Source: Omphiscola glabra (taxonomy: Eukaryota; Mollusca; Gastropoda; Lymnaeidae). Taken from it: a stretch of DNA of 64,000 nucleotides. Below are positions 47,701 through 56,386 of this stretch, piece by piece. Location: the NCBI GenBank assembly GCA_964017045.1, contig OZ024806.1, forward strand, positions 6,344,488-6,408,487, given 5' to 3'. The notes under the pieces were generated by a model. The model worked only from the letters and a program-made list of their open reading frames with translations. It was not told the origin of the DNA and searched no databases. How positions within the stretch are numbered: the stretch's first letter is position 1; the number at the start of each line of letters is the position of its first letter. Made by a program: the position numbers and the translations under genes.

Positions 47701-48907
47701 AATGACATTCATTTCATGGATAAAATGTATGGGCCCCATGGGTTCAATGGGTTAATGACATTCATTTCATGGATAAAATGTATGGGCCCCATGGGTTCAA
47801 TGGGTTAATGACATTCATTTCATGGATAAAATGTATGGGCCCCATGGGTTCAATGGGTTAATGACATTCATTTCACTTATTTTTGTGCTGTAATTGTTAA
47901 CGTTTTTAATTGTGTACATTTTACCCTGTTATAATGAACTAGAAATAAGCACACAGTCAGTGGTGACACAATCAGTGGTGACACAATCAGGGGTGACACA
48001 ATCAGTGGGGACACAATCAGTGGGGACACAATCAGTGGTGACACAATCACTGGGGACACAATCAGTGGTGACACAATCAATGGTGACACAATCAGTGGTG
48101 ACACAATCAGTGGTGACACAATCAGTGGGGACACAATCACTGGGGACACAATCAGTGGTGACACAATCAGTGGGGACACAATCAGTGGTGACACAATCAG
48201 TGGGGACACAATCAGTGGGGACACAATCAGTGGTGACACAATCAGTGGGGACACAATCAGTGGTGACACAATCAATGGTGACGGCTATTAGTGAACTTCC
48301 CATCTATCAAAGTTACTTGACAAAACATGCATTCAAGTAACAGACTTTATAAGAACCCCCTCACTAGGTACCACTGCACACTTTTTGTCACACCCCCTGA
48401 ACTATATTAATATTGTAATGTCTCGGCCCCTTTTAACTTCTACAGCTATTTGCATACAACAAAGGAAAATATATCGCACCAAATGCACTTGTGGTATTTT
48501 TACTAATCTCATCTAGGGCAGTTATCAGGAATTTTAATTTACTGGCACTTGAACACAGCGTTAGAACATACAAACTAGAGAATCCTCAGTAGTGTTAATT
48601 ATAAAAATTTAACCTCAAACCAGAGGCTTTTAAATTAGTCATAAGTTGTTTATTTTTTTAATAGAAATTCAAATAATGAAGGCAATACAAATTATTATAT
48701 CAATATTGATCTATTTACTTATCCCCCCACACTCACACACACCGTTTCATCCCAAATGTAGACAAGAATGCTGACCCTCACAGAGTGCTGAAAATGGCCT
48801 CCCTTGCCATCCAGCAGAAGTTCAATATATCTGAGACCACCATGCAGATAGAGGAGTATGTGGACGAGATGTTGGATTGCCGAGACTGCCAGGGGCCAAA
48901 ACTATAA
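35769..48907 (+). CDS. SLC30A2: Zinc transporter of the SLC30A (ZnT2/3/8) subfamily, complete, 8 exons
   Basis: Cation-diffusion-facilitator protein that moves Zn2+ out of the cytosol into vesicles in exchange for H+. Exons: 35,769-35,971; 38,436-38,542; 39,948-40,094; 40,922-41,075; 42,136-42,577; 44,164-44,269; 45,568-45,702; 48,762-48,907 (TAA). All junctions are GT/AG and every phase matches, giving 479 residues. Visible features: a cytosolic HCH motif (69-71); six membrane segments (about 87-108, 111-140, 153-180, 188-208, 326-349, 357-385); both HxxxD zinc sites, H119/D123 in TM2 and H330/D334 in TM5; a His/Gly-rich loop (210-258) between TM4 and TM5; and a C-terminal cytosolic domain ending in CRDC. 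Start: the first ATG in the frame (TCAATGG). A non-coding 5' exon is possible. An upstream acceptor at 38,427-38,428 is excluded because it leads straight into TGA. The gene symbol marks the subfamily, not strict orthology: ZnT2, 3 and 8 arose within vertebrates. The introns are packed with minisatellites. No disabling change is seen. Confidence 0.95.
36380..37143. repeat. Minisatellite in intron 1, 39-bp unit, about 20 copies
   Basis: Core ATGTTCCCCCATCACATCAA followed by TATTGTCCAGCCGTACTTG. 39 is a multiple of 3, so long false reading frames exist on both strands. Confidence 0.95.
37465..37905. repeat. Minisatellite in intron 1, 54-bp unit, 8 copies, with donor-like motif
   Basis: Core GGAGATCACTTTGTGGTGAT. 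Each unit ends CTGGAAGGTAAAAACT, which resembles a 5' splice site (AAG|GTAAAA). Confidence 0.95.
38190..38268. repeat. Short repeat in intron 1, about 22-bp unit, 4 copies
   Basis: Core TTTCAGCTTATAATAAGA, 170 bp before exon 2. Confidence 0.8.
38637..39110. repeat. Minisatellite in intron 2, 17-bp unit, about 28 copies
   Basis: Unit CTGATTGCTCCCATGCT, with variants GAGTGCTCC and CCTTAGTACTCC arranged in repeated blocks. Confidence 0.95.
39223..39760. repeat. Minisatellite in intron 2, 38-bp unit, 14 copies
   Basis: Core GCCTCACTGGGCCACACAAT followed by GCTAGTCTTGATATTACT. Almost identical copies. GGGCCACACAATG is also part of the 68-bp unit that follows, linking the two arrays. Confidence 0.95.
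39774..39960 (+). repeat. Triplicated exon 3 splice acceptor, 68-bp unit
   Basis: The pyrimidine-rich end of intron 2, the acceptor TTATTATACAG and the first bases of exon 3 (GTGGCCTACTGGCTCA) occur at 39,812, 39,880 and 39,948. Only the third copy continues into exon 3; the first two turn into CAATGGGCCACACAATG. Confidence 0.95.
40175..40240 (-). mobile_element. CR1/L2-like LINE 3' UTR fragment
   Basis: GTGGTACCCCAGCCTAG then GGCTCACCGTGCTG is an inverted relative of 18,690-18,725. In intron 3. Confidence 0.5.
41051..41225 (+). repeat. Fivefold copy of the exon 4 splice donor, 39-bp unit
   Basis: CCACGGGGGTAGCCTTTAAT then ATAGTGTGAGT, the end of exon 4 plus donor, is repeated with donor-like GTGAGT at 41,076 (real), 41,115, 41,154 and 41,193. 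The fifth unit is broken after TTTAATA. Confidence 0.95.
41225..41980. repeat. Minisatellite in intron 4, about 31-bp unit, about 23 copies
   Basis: Core AGGTCTAACAGTGTACACAG followed by CCTCAGTCAGT. Length-variable, and more irregular than its neighbours. Confidence 0.93.
42152..42298 (+). repeat. Coding His/Gly repeat of the zinc transporter (TM4-TM5 loop)
   Basis: CATGGTGGAGGTCAAGGTCA-type units give tandem HGGGQGHA and HGGGHSHG blocks, residues 210-258. His-rich loops at this place are normal for ZnTs and are thought to sense or hold zinc; this one is long and DNA-repetitive. Confidence 0.9.
42608..42940. repeat. Minisatellite in intron 5, about 42-bp unit, 8 copies
   Basis: Core GCAAGTGGCACACTACTGTT followed by TGTACTTTGGTATGATGCT. 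Confidence 0.95.
42937..43440 (+). mobile_element. Penelope-like element 3' remnant in intron 5
   Basis: The frame 42,957-43,133 encodes [12 protein letters not shown], then [20 protein letters not shown], which fits the end of a GIY-YIG endonuclease domain of Penelope-like elements. After the stop comes an AT-rich 3' region with a hammerhead-like motif at 43,385. The reverse transcriptase is missing; its place is taken by the 42-bp array. Confidence 0.65.
43385..43410 (+). ncRNA. Hammerhead-ribozyme-like motif of the Penelope-like element
   Basis: CTGATGAAGGCATGTGCTGA then AACGTC contains the CUGAUGA and GAAAC core blocks. Between GAAAC and GUC there is no loop, so as it stands it may be a relic only. 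Confidence 0.4.
44350..45175. repeat. Minisatellite in intron 6, composite 42/84-bp unit
   Basis: TACAGTACTAAGACACTGGA alternates between two spacers, GCTAGCTAAGACAGGGATCA and GTTAGGTTGTACATTTATCC. Copies become more diverged towards 45,170. Confidence 0.93.
45829..47270. repeat. Minisatellite in intron 7, 22-bp unit, about 65 copies
   Basis: Core CCCTTCTGTCTCTAACATAG plus AT. Very uniform; TTGAT variants are scattered. Each unit looks like a branch point plus pyrimidine tract. Confidence 0.97.
47556..47876. repeat. Minisatellite in intron 7, 53-bp unit, 6 copies
   Basis: Core TGTATGGGCCCCATGGGTTC followed by AATGGGTTAATGACATTC. Copies essentially identical. Confidence 0.95.
47950..48282. 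repeat. Minisatellite in intron 7, 15-bp unit, about 22 copies
   Basis: Unit ACACAATCAGTGGTG or ...GGGG. 15 is divisible by 3, hence false ORFs on both strands. Confidence 0.95.
48380..48440. repeat. Inverted copy of the dispersed repeat at 4,369
   Basis: CACACCCCCTGAACTATATT then AATATTGTAATGTCTCGGCC is the reverse complement of the 4,369 family. In intron 7. Confidence 0.6.
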
Positions 48908-49177
48908 CCTTTTTTATTTCTACCCATAGTTACATCATTTTTTAAAGTATCCCATTGCCTTATTAGGAATTAGTCTATTTATCATATTTCATCACTGTGT
49001 ACTTCATGAAGAAGTGCTTATTGAAGTACTTGACAATTTAAGCCTTTTTGTGTGTTAATAAGAAACTCAATGCAATATTTACAAGAGCTCAACTGAAAGT
49101 TGTCTGGCATTCACTGGCATTGCTTTAATTTTGCCTATGTGGATCGAGGTCAAAGTTGTATATATAAATAATCACAA

Positions 49178-49183
49178 TTAAAT
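49178..49183 (+). terminator. Candidate polyadenylation signal (ATTAAA) for the zinc transporter
   Basis: ATTAAA about 270 bp after the stop codon. Others follow at about 49,347 (ATTAAA) and 49,420 (AATAAA). Which one is used cannot be told from the sequence. Confidence 0.3.
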
Positions 49184-49424
49184 TATATTCAATTTTTCAC
49201 TTGGTCTTGTTAAATATTTAGTTTCAAAATTAGCTTCTGTTTTTTTAAAATAATCTTTCTGACATAATTTAGTATTCTTATAGAGCTCTTTTTATTGTGT
49301 ACTGTTGATAAATTTAAAATTAATCACTTCCACAGTCCATAAAATTATTAAATTAAACCCTGGCATATGGAAGAACTGCTGCTTAGTATGGCTGGTGTAA
49401 AGTTTTATAAGAATATTTCAATAA

Positions 49425-49770
49425 ACGTATCCGGAAATTTTTTTAAAAGAAATTTCGTATACAGAAAATTTGATAAACGGAAATTTGATCGAGCGGAAAT
49501 TTGGCACAATTATTTGTCGAACGGAAGTTTGGTCGAATTTTTTTTCCAGTTCACACGTTACAATTTTGCGTCAAATTTTTTTTTGTAAAGCATTATTTAG
49601 TTTTACTATACAGTATAGTGCATTCAAAAAGTAATTTGACGAAAATTTGATCATGTGAACTGAAAAAAAAATTCGACCAAACTTACGCTCGATCAAATTT
49701 TCCTTCAACCAAACTTTCATCGATCAATTTTCTGTCGATAAAATTTCTTTCAAACAAATTTCCTGTAACC
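49425..49770. mobile_element. MITE with long inverted arms and an 8-bp target duplication
   Basis: Arms of about 150 bp (left ACGTATCCGGAAATTT, right AAATTTCCTGTAACC) are imperfect reverse complements around an approximately 50-bp AT-rich centre. TTCAATAA flanks both sides (49,417-49,424 and 49,771-49,778). The arms iterate GAAATTTGATCGA-like motifs. An 8-bp duplication fits hAT or P superfamilies. Confidence 0.88.
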
Positions 49771-49804
49771 TTCAATAACAAGCCATCCTTAAAAGTTACC
49801 TTGT

Positions 49805-49955
49805 CTGACTACACAAGGCTTTCCTTACACAAATATTCCCTTACACAAGGCTTTCCTTACACAAGGATTCCCTTACACAAGGCTTTCCTTACACAAGGAT
49901 TCCCTTACACAAGGCTTTCCTTACACAAGGCTTTCCTTACACAAGGATTCCCTTA
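49805..49955. repeat. Minisatellite, 14-17-bp unit, about 10 copies
   Basis: CCTTACACAAGGCTTT and CCTTACACAAGGATTC alternate. Confidence 0.9.
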
Positions 49956-50504
49956 CAGATATTATGAGAATAATTTTCAGGTATTTCAAGAATAATTTTG
50001 GACAGGTCAAGTGCGTTAATACATTACCAGTTTCAGATTACAAAGTTAATTCTTTCGCTGCGGAGCAATGCACACTGCGTTCATCCGCTGTATTCAAAAG
50101 CGCGGACCAACACGCTCTGCGTCGTTTCAATATCATGTTTGTATCTTTGCTATTTCTCTGACTTTTACATAGAAGAATGGTACTTCATTGTTTATAAGCG
50201 AAACCAAGGTTTATTTATCACCTGAAGCATTATTTTAATGATTTTCTTCGCGATTTTTTTCTACTGTTGCTATGGCTACCCTAAGACCTAGTAGGTGAGT
50301 AAGTTTCCTAGACAAATAACAGCTCAAAAAGCTTTGGAACTGTTTTATACTATTTCTTTTGATATTGAAGATGATTTATATTTAGATCCATCGCATGATT
50401 CGATTAATAGTAGTTTTAGAGGATTTGAGTTATAGAAGTGAAGAGGTTTGTGTACATCATAGGGTTTAGGGGAAAAATGGTTTAGCACATGTTTTCATAT
50501 TTTA

Positions 50505-50670
50505 TGGTTCTTTTCTGTAACTTATTTTATTTAAACTGAGGAAGTAAGTTTACAAACATATAGTCCTTTTAATTATCTTTAATTTAATACCAAGTTTTGT
50601 CTTATAAACCAAACAATAATATTATAAATATTTTTTTATAAATCCAACCTCTCACCTTTTTTTGCTCTTT
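50505..50670. mobile_element. MITE family A, third, decayed copy
   Basis: AACTGAGGAAGTAAGTTTAC, then AAACATATAGTCC and CCAACCTCTCACC match the interiors at 11.4 and 14.2 kb. The inverted ends are lost. Confidence 0.6.
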
Positions 50671-52129
50671 GAAAAAAATGTACATTTTTTCGATAAAAAT
50701 ATTCCGCAGCCAAAGAGTTAAATATTCAGAGTGTTAAGATTCAGAGCAATTTGATTAATAGAATTATCCCCATCTGTCCATACCCCACCATTTCCCCAAA
50801 TATCTGGCCAAATGTCTCAGTCACTACTACTGGAATCATTCCTCTGCAAAGATCTTAAATGTCATTTTACATCAACTTGATTGATGGAACATAGGTGGTG
50901 ACCATTTCAGTGTATGTGGGGCACATTTCAGAGTGTGTGGGACACATTTCAGAGTGTGTGGGGCATATTTCAGAGTATGTGGGGCATATTTCAGAGTATG
51001 TGGGGCAGATGCAGTAAATGTCCTAGATTTCTGGAGCTTATTTTCCCTTCTTCTAAACTATAGTGTGTGTGTGTGCGTTTGCATTGACTCAACAAATTTC
51101 ATTTGTGACCTACATTTTTTGTGCTTCATGTCATTGAAGTCAACTGTGTTACACTGGAGAAAATGAAGGAAAAAATACCACCTGATCTTAAATAAGAGAC
51201 AAGTGTTGTGAGGATAATGTGAAGTATAAAAATGTAAAATTTAAATCAGTTCTGTTTTTTTAATTCATATATATATATATATATCATTATATGTATGTAT
51301 ATTTTATATTTCATGTGATGGTTTGTTTTTATTTTTATTATCCATTCCAAACAGGGCAGTAGACTAATTTAATTTTTTTATCAACTTTTTCAAAATGAGA
51401 TTGAGTTAAAATTGTATTTCCTGCCATGTTGTCAAGCAGGGTAAAGAATTCCTGGTTGAACTCTTTCATAATTTATTTGAGACCTGCTGAATGTTTGTTT
51501 AATATTCAAACATTCACCTTTATGTTCACTATTTATTTACTTAACTGCTTAAGTCTCTATGATATTATACAAATGATTTTATAGCCTACCTCTGATAGTA
51601 AGCGGCTGTTGGGAAACATTACTGTTCTGTACATCCCTGATATTAATTGTATTTTATTACCCTCACATGCATATTTGTACATTCCTTCTCAAAGTTCTAA
51701 GTCCAATAAAAATGTATAAAGAAAAAATGTAAAACAAATTCTTAAATAATTTATTTACTTGACAAGAATTAAAATTAATTACTTTAACAATACAGGTTTT
51801 TGTTTCCCTTTTTTCTTGAAACTGGTCTCCCCTCTACAGACGGGACATCTATTCACAGACATGTAATCTATGCACAGACATGGAATCTATGCACAGACTG
51901 GACATCTGTGCACAGACTGGCGGTCAGTGAGGTTCTCCGTTATGTTTGCAGGTTAAGGTGGATTTATTCTTATATATGGATAGTCTAACATTCTTTATTC
52001 ATCCAAATAAGTGGACTGTTTTTGATTATTACATTGTAAATATTCATTTTCAGAACACAACTAAATACTGGTACATATTTTAACTAAGACAGCCTTTTAC
52101 GATTATTAACAATGTATTTAAACACAAGA
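50671..52129. other. Intergenic DNA with two small minisatellites
   Basis: No gene supported. 50,912-51,010: 22-bp unit GTGTGGGGCATATTTCAGA, 4-5 copies. 51,836-51,925: about 19-bp unit GACATGGAATCTATGCACA, 4 copies. An (AT)n run is at 51,268-51,285. Confidence 0.6.
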
Positions 52130-52330
52130 CATCTAACTAGAACAATTTATTGAAACACAAGACATCTAACGTAATTGACTAGCGTAGAACAATTTATTGA
52201 AACACAAGACATCTAACGTAATTGACTAGCGTAGAACAATTTATTGAAACACAAGACATCTAACGTAATTGACTAGCGTAGAACAATTTATTGAAACACA
52301 AGACATCTAACGTAATTGACTAGCGTAGAC
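52130..52330. repeat. Minisatellite, 47-bp unit, 4-5 copies
   Basis: Core AACAATTTATTGAAACACAA followed by GACATCTAACGTAATTGACT. Confidence 0.92.
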
Positions 52331-52487
52331 ATCCAAATCCGACTGAGCTTGAGGGCTAACGTGGTGAACAAAGTCAGTGGTCTCCAAGTGAGTAAAACCA
52401 AGTGGATATATGCAGCAAAAACATTAGGATATACTTTTTAAGTGTCGTGGAAACAGAGACCATTCTAAATATAATTTGATGAGTTTG

Positions 52488-52870
52488 GGGGCCGTCCATG
52501 AAGTAGGTCACGATCCGGGAAAAAAGTGAAAAAAAGTGGGGGGGGGGTGGGGCGAAGGGGTCTAAGAAAAATATAGTGCGACGTCACACATGATTATTTT
52601 TTGTACAAATAAAACCTGAAATAAAAAGTGTTGTTAAATTTCTCGGTTTTTTTCTCCTGCAGTTGTATTCTCAGAGATTGTTTCATTTTTATACATTATA
52701 AGTGTGTTTTAGATTAAAGTTTAATTATTTTTTTTGTTCTTTTTAAACTCGGACGTGTGACGTAATTTGAGGGGGGGGGAGGGGCTGAGATTTGTGATAG
52801 ATTGTAACAATGGGAGGTAGAGGTTAAATTTATTTTCCAAAAATAGCGTGACCTAATTTATGGACGGCCC
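52488..52870. mobile_element. MITE with GGGCCGTCCAT inverted ends
   Basis: Left GGGCCGTCCATGAAGTAGGT and right GACCTAATTTATGGACGGCCC are inverted. ACGTCACAC / GTGTGACGT form an inner inverted pair. Contains G-rich tracts. No clear target duplication. Confidence 0.75.
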
Positions 52871-53299
52871 TTATTAGACCAAGGATGTGGTGCCATAAAA
52901 ACCTTGAGAACCAATTGTCTTAACAAATAACAAAAATCATTTTGTATGAGCTTAGGATAGTGGTACCACGTGTTTGTGTCAAGCTGTAAACTTCTGTCTT
53001 AGCGTCTGTCTGTAAAAGTCTTATTGCTGATGAAATACGTTTGTGACATGCTCCATCAGAACCAAGTTAGGCCTGCCAAAATGTTGGGCCTTCTTGGTCA
53101 AGACTCGGTTTAATGCTCATAAGTATAAGTAACCTTTTTTCTTTTTTTTTTTTTTTTTTGGAAGCCTTGTTCAGTGGATTTCACATTGATAACATTATTA
53201 TCTAACTAGGCCACCTTAGGCCACCTTCCATTTCTCCCTAGTTTCCACAATACCGAGTGACCTTGCATTGGTGAGGACTGCAATTATCATAACAACAGT

Positions 53300-53575
53300 T
53301 ATACGATTAGCACATGAAGCAGGGCATTGTAAAGTAGTCCTACAATAGCCTTGGGCATGAAGCAGGACATTGTAGAGTAGTCCTACAATAGCTGTGGGCA
53401 TGAAGTAGGTTATTGTAAAGTAGTCCTACAATAGCTGTGGGCATGTAGCATGATATTGTAAAGTAGTCCTACAATAGCCGTGGGCATGTAGCATGGCATT
53501 GTAAAGTAGTCCTACAATAACCGTGGGCATGTAGCAGGGCATTGTAAAGAAGTCCTACAATAGCTGTGGGCACTA
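53300..53575. repeat. Minisatellite, about 42-bp unit, 6 copies
   Basis: Core GGCATTGTAAAGTAGTCCTA followed by CAATAGCCGTGGGCATG. Confidence 0.93.
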
Positions 53576-54279
53576 TGAAGTATTATATCTTTACTTGCTA
53601 TCCGCAAGATATGAACATTATCTGGAGACATACTTTTGTCCTGGTAGTTTGCCGTAAGCCGAAGTCTGTAAAAGATTATATTAATTATAATTACCGTATC
53701 AAACATGTTTCCCGACCTTTCAGAGATATAGTTTCGTCTTCCTTTCCCACAAAAAATTAAATGTGTGTTACTATCAGGCTGGTGTGTACTGTAAACAAGT
53801 ATACTTAGGTTTGACGTTAACCCAATAATTGATTCGTTGTCAGCTGTGAACGATTTCTATATTGATCATCCACAAACATGATTGGCTTCGGTAATTACAT
53901 TATAATTTCATGTTCGTTATAACTGTAGTGCTTCGTTGCTATGTAGATTCTTCGTTGTTAACTTATTTGAACATGTTTTAGGTCCTAGTGGACGTGCATC
54001 GCAATTTCAAACATCATATGCCCAATATGTGTTATCTATGGACTGTATGGTCAGTCAACTGGTTGTCTTAAAATGTACAAAAGTGATCACTGTTGGGCTA
54101 GAGCGGGGCGCTTTTGTGAATCAGTTTCCTCAGTCTTATGCTGTGGTGTGCTGGGGTCGTTCGGTTTGGTCCGGACGAACCGGTTGTAAGATTGTAACTG
54201 TTCTACCGAATCTGTTGTTAAAAATGACACAATAATACAAGTATTAAATACAAATAATACAGTGACGTTTGTATCTATA
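53576..54279. other. Intergenic DNA, no gene seen
   Basis: A 99-codon frame at 53,936-54,235 has no recognisable content, and I do not call it. Confidence 0.4.
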
Positions 54280-54465
54280 ACTGAGAAGTATCGATACCTG
54301 TTGGTGCTTGTTTAGAAGTATCGATAACTGATGTTGCTTGTGTAGAAGTATCGATAACTGATGTTGATTGTTTAGAAGTATCGATAACTGATGTTGCTTG
54401 TTTAGAAGTATCGATAACTGATGTTGCTTGTTTAGAAGTATCGATAACTGATGTTGCTTGTAAGG
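54280..54465. repeat. Minisatellite, 30-bp unit, 6 copies
   Basis: Core GAAGTATCGATAACTGATGT followed by TGCTTGTTTA. Confidence 0.93.
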
Positions 54466-54840
54466 CCTGCATAATATCGTACAAGTTAATTGTGTTGAGA
54501 AGCTTCCTGGAGCGGTCGCGGAGTCCCTGAGAAGTGCACTAAGGGCTCCGTGGGCCACAGGTTTGGAACTACTAAACCAGAAATTTTTGCAACTACTAAA
54601 ATATAGTATGTAGTATAAAAAAATTAGTTATTATTCCGGGATTTTTATGACGTTTAATTATTTAATTTTTTTCAGATAACAATTATTATTCTTTTATTTA
54701 AAAGAAAAGTTGATTGTTGAAGACATGTCATTAGAATTAACTCCGTGTCTCTAGCAGCAAGCAAATGAAGTGGACCAAAAATCCAGCCTCAATGTAACTG
54801 CCACCAGAGGTGGATTGCCTCATCCATCCCCTCTATCTTG

Positions 54841-55250
54841 AGGCCGTCCATAAAGAACACCCCGCTATTTTTGGACTATTTCAAGCCCCTTCCTCTTCTG
54901 TCACAATCTGAGACAAATCTCCGAACACCCCCCCCCCCCCCCCAAACTCACGCCCTCCAACCTTTCCTGAAAGTACGGACACTTTCGAATTAAAAAATTA
55001 TTTCGAAATTTAAAACTAATTAAAATTTTAATCTGAAACACACTTCACTATAAACTATGAAATTAACGAAAGTGACGTCATCTTCTGTCAGAATACATCC
55101 ATCACAACAGAGAGTTAACAATCCCTGTCAATGTCAGGTTTTTAATCAATTATTATTATGATATATATTTTATATATATATATATTTATAAATGTGACTT
55201 CACACCAGATCTTTAACCCCCCCCCCCCCCCCGGGGTCACTAATCGTCAC
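54841..55250. mobile_element. Truncated relative of the GGCCGTCCAT MITE
   Basis: Begins AGGCCGTCCATAAAGAACAC and contains GTGACGTCATC. The expected right end is absent or beyond recognition. Two C16 runs lie within it. Confidence 0.45.
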
Positions 55251-55524
55251 ATTTTCCGTATCATATAGATGAAAAATCGTCCCCATTACATGAGGTAATT
55301 GAACTGTATTTGAGACGATATTTTGATGTTGCCCTCTGACCTATGTTAACATTAGTACAACAAATTAAATGATGAGCATTTAGACAAGTCATCAGTGGCG
55401 TATCAAGAGGGGGTGCATAGTGTGTGGTCCGCCCCGGCCGGCTATTATTCCTTTAAACTGGTGGTTGGTATTTTCGGCCAACGAAAAGCTTGACCTAGGT
55501 TCTAGCCCTAGTTACGCCCTAGAT

Positions 55525-55720
55525 CAGTGGTTCTCAACCTCCTACTGCCGCGACCCCTTAATACAGTTCCTCATGTTGTGGCGACCCCCAACCACAACAT
55601 TATTTTCGTTGCTACTTCATAACTGTAGAGTAAATGCGTTTTCCGATGGTCTTAGGCGACCCCTGAGGAATGATGGTTCGACCCCAAGAGGGGTCGCGAC
55701 CCACAGGGTTAGAACCGCTG
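55525..55720. mobile_element. SPIN-like hAT MITE with perfect 8-bp target duplication
   Basis: Ends CAGTGGTTCTCAACCT and GGGTTAGAACCGCTG. Internal blocks GCCGCGACCCCTTAATACAG, TTCGTTGCTACTTCATAACT, TTTTCCGATGGTCTTAGGCG and GGGGTCGCGACCCACAGG all fit my memory of the SPIN (Space Invaders) family. CCCTAGAT flanks both sides (55,517-55,524 and 55,721-55,728). 196 bp, non-autonomous. The 108-codon ORF across it is not a gene. Confidence 0.9.
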
Positions 55721-55867
55721 CCCTAGATGGACGAGTGGATGAATAAATAGCAACCGTTCAGTTTGTTGATTTATTTTACGTCAATTTCCCCACTGATCCC
55801 TTTTGACGATATTAAATTCATTGATTAAATAGGCGTCATTTATAATGATGTTTGAGCACGACGATGT

Positions 55868-56010
55868 CATAGGGCTGTCGCATGGGTCCTGCAACCATGC
55901 GGCTGCATGGGGACCTCAGATATTTAAGGGGAACCAACCTGTGATGTGGAATAAAACTAAATATCAACTTTGAAAGCTGGGCGGGGGGGGGGGGGGGGGG
56001 GGACAGAGCC
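55868..56010. mobile_element. Dispersed repeat, family C, with a G20 run
   Basis: GGGCTGTCGCATGGGTCCTG then CAACCATGCGGCTGCATG matches 63,165-63,357. Both copies contain a long G run near the right end. Confidence 0.6.
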
Positions 56011-56386
56011 AAATAGTGGGATGAGGTAAGGAGAGAAGGGCCTCCAAACGTCAGGCCACAGCTCTGTAGTATCTAAGATGGGGTTCTCAAAGAGTGAGTT
56101 CACTGCCCCCCTCCCCTCGTGGGATTTTGGTGTCAATTCAAGGGATGACAGGAAAATTTATTATACATGTAAAATGTATCAGTACTTTTGTAAAAAAGGG
56201 AGGGGCGTGTGAGACTTTGTCAAAAAGTTCGGGGGGGGGGGGGGGGGGGGGGAGGCCTCAGATTATTGAAAAGATTGGGACCCCCCCGCCCTGTCCTAGG
56301 ATGAGGCGGGGAACACATTTTGTAACACTTGAAGTCAGTTTGGACATTTGAACAATTATCAACGTCATCATTGCTCTAATTCTCAA

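Noticed and set aside
53936..54235. 99-codon frame
   Set aside because: No recognisable motif, atypical composition, no splice or promoter support.
54500..54590. Possible hAT end (GGGCCACAGGTTTGGAACTA)
   Set aside because: Only one end recognisable, no target duplication or partner end.
55420..55746. 108-codon frame with a plausible start
   Set aside because: Runs through the SPIN-like element; non-coding.
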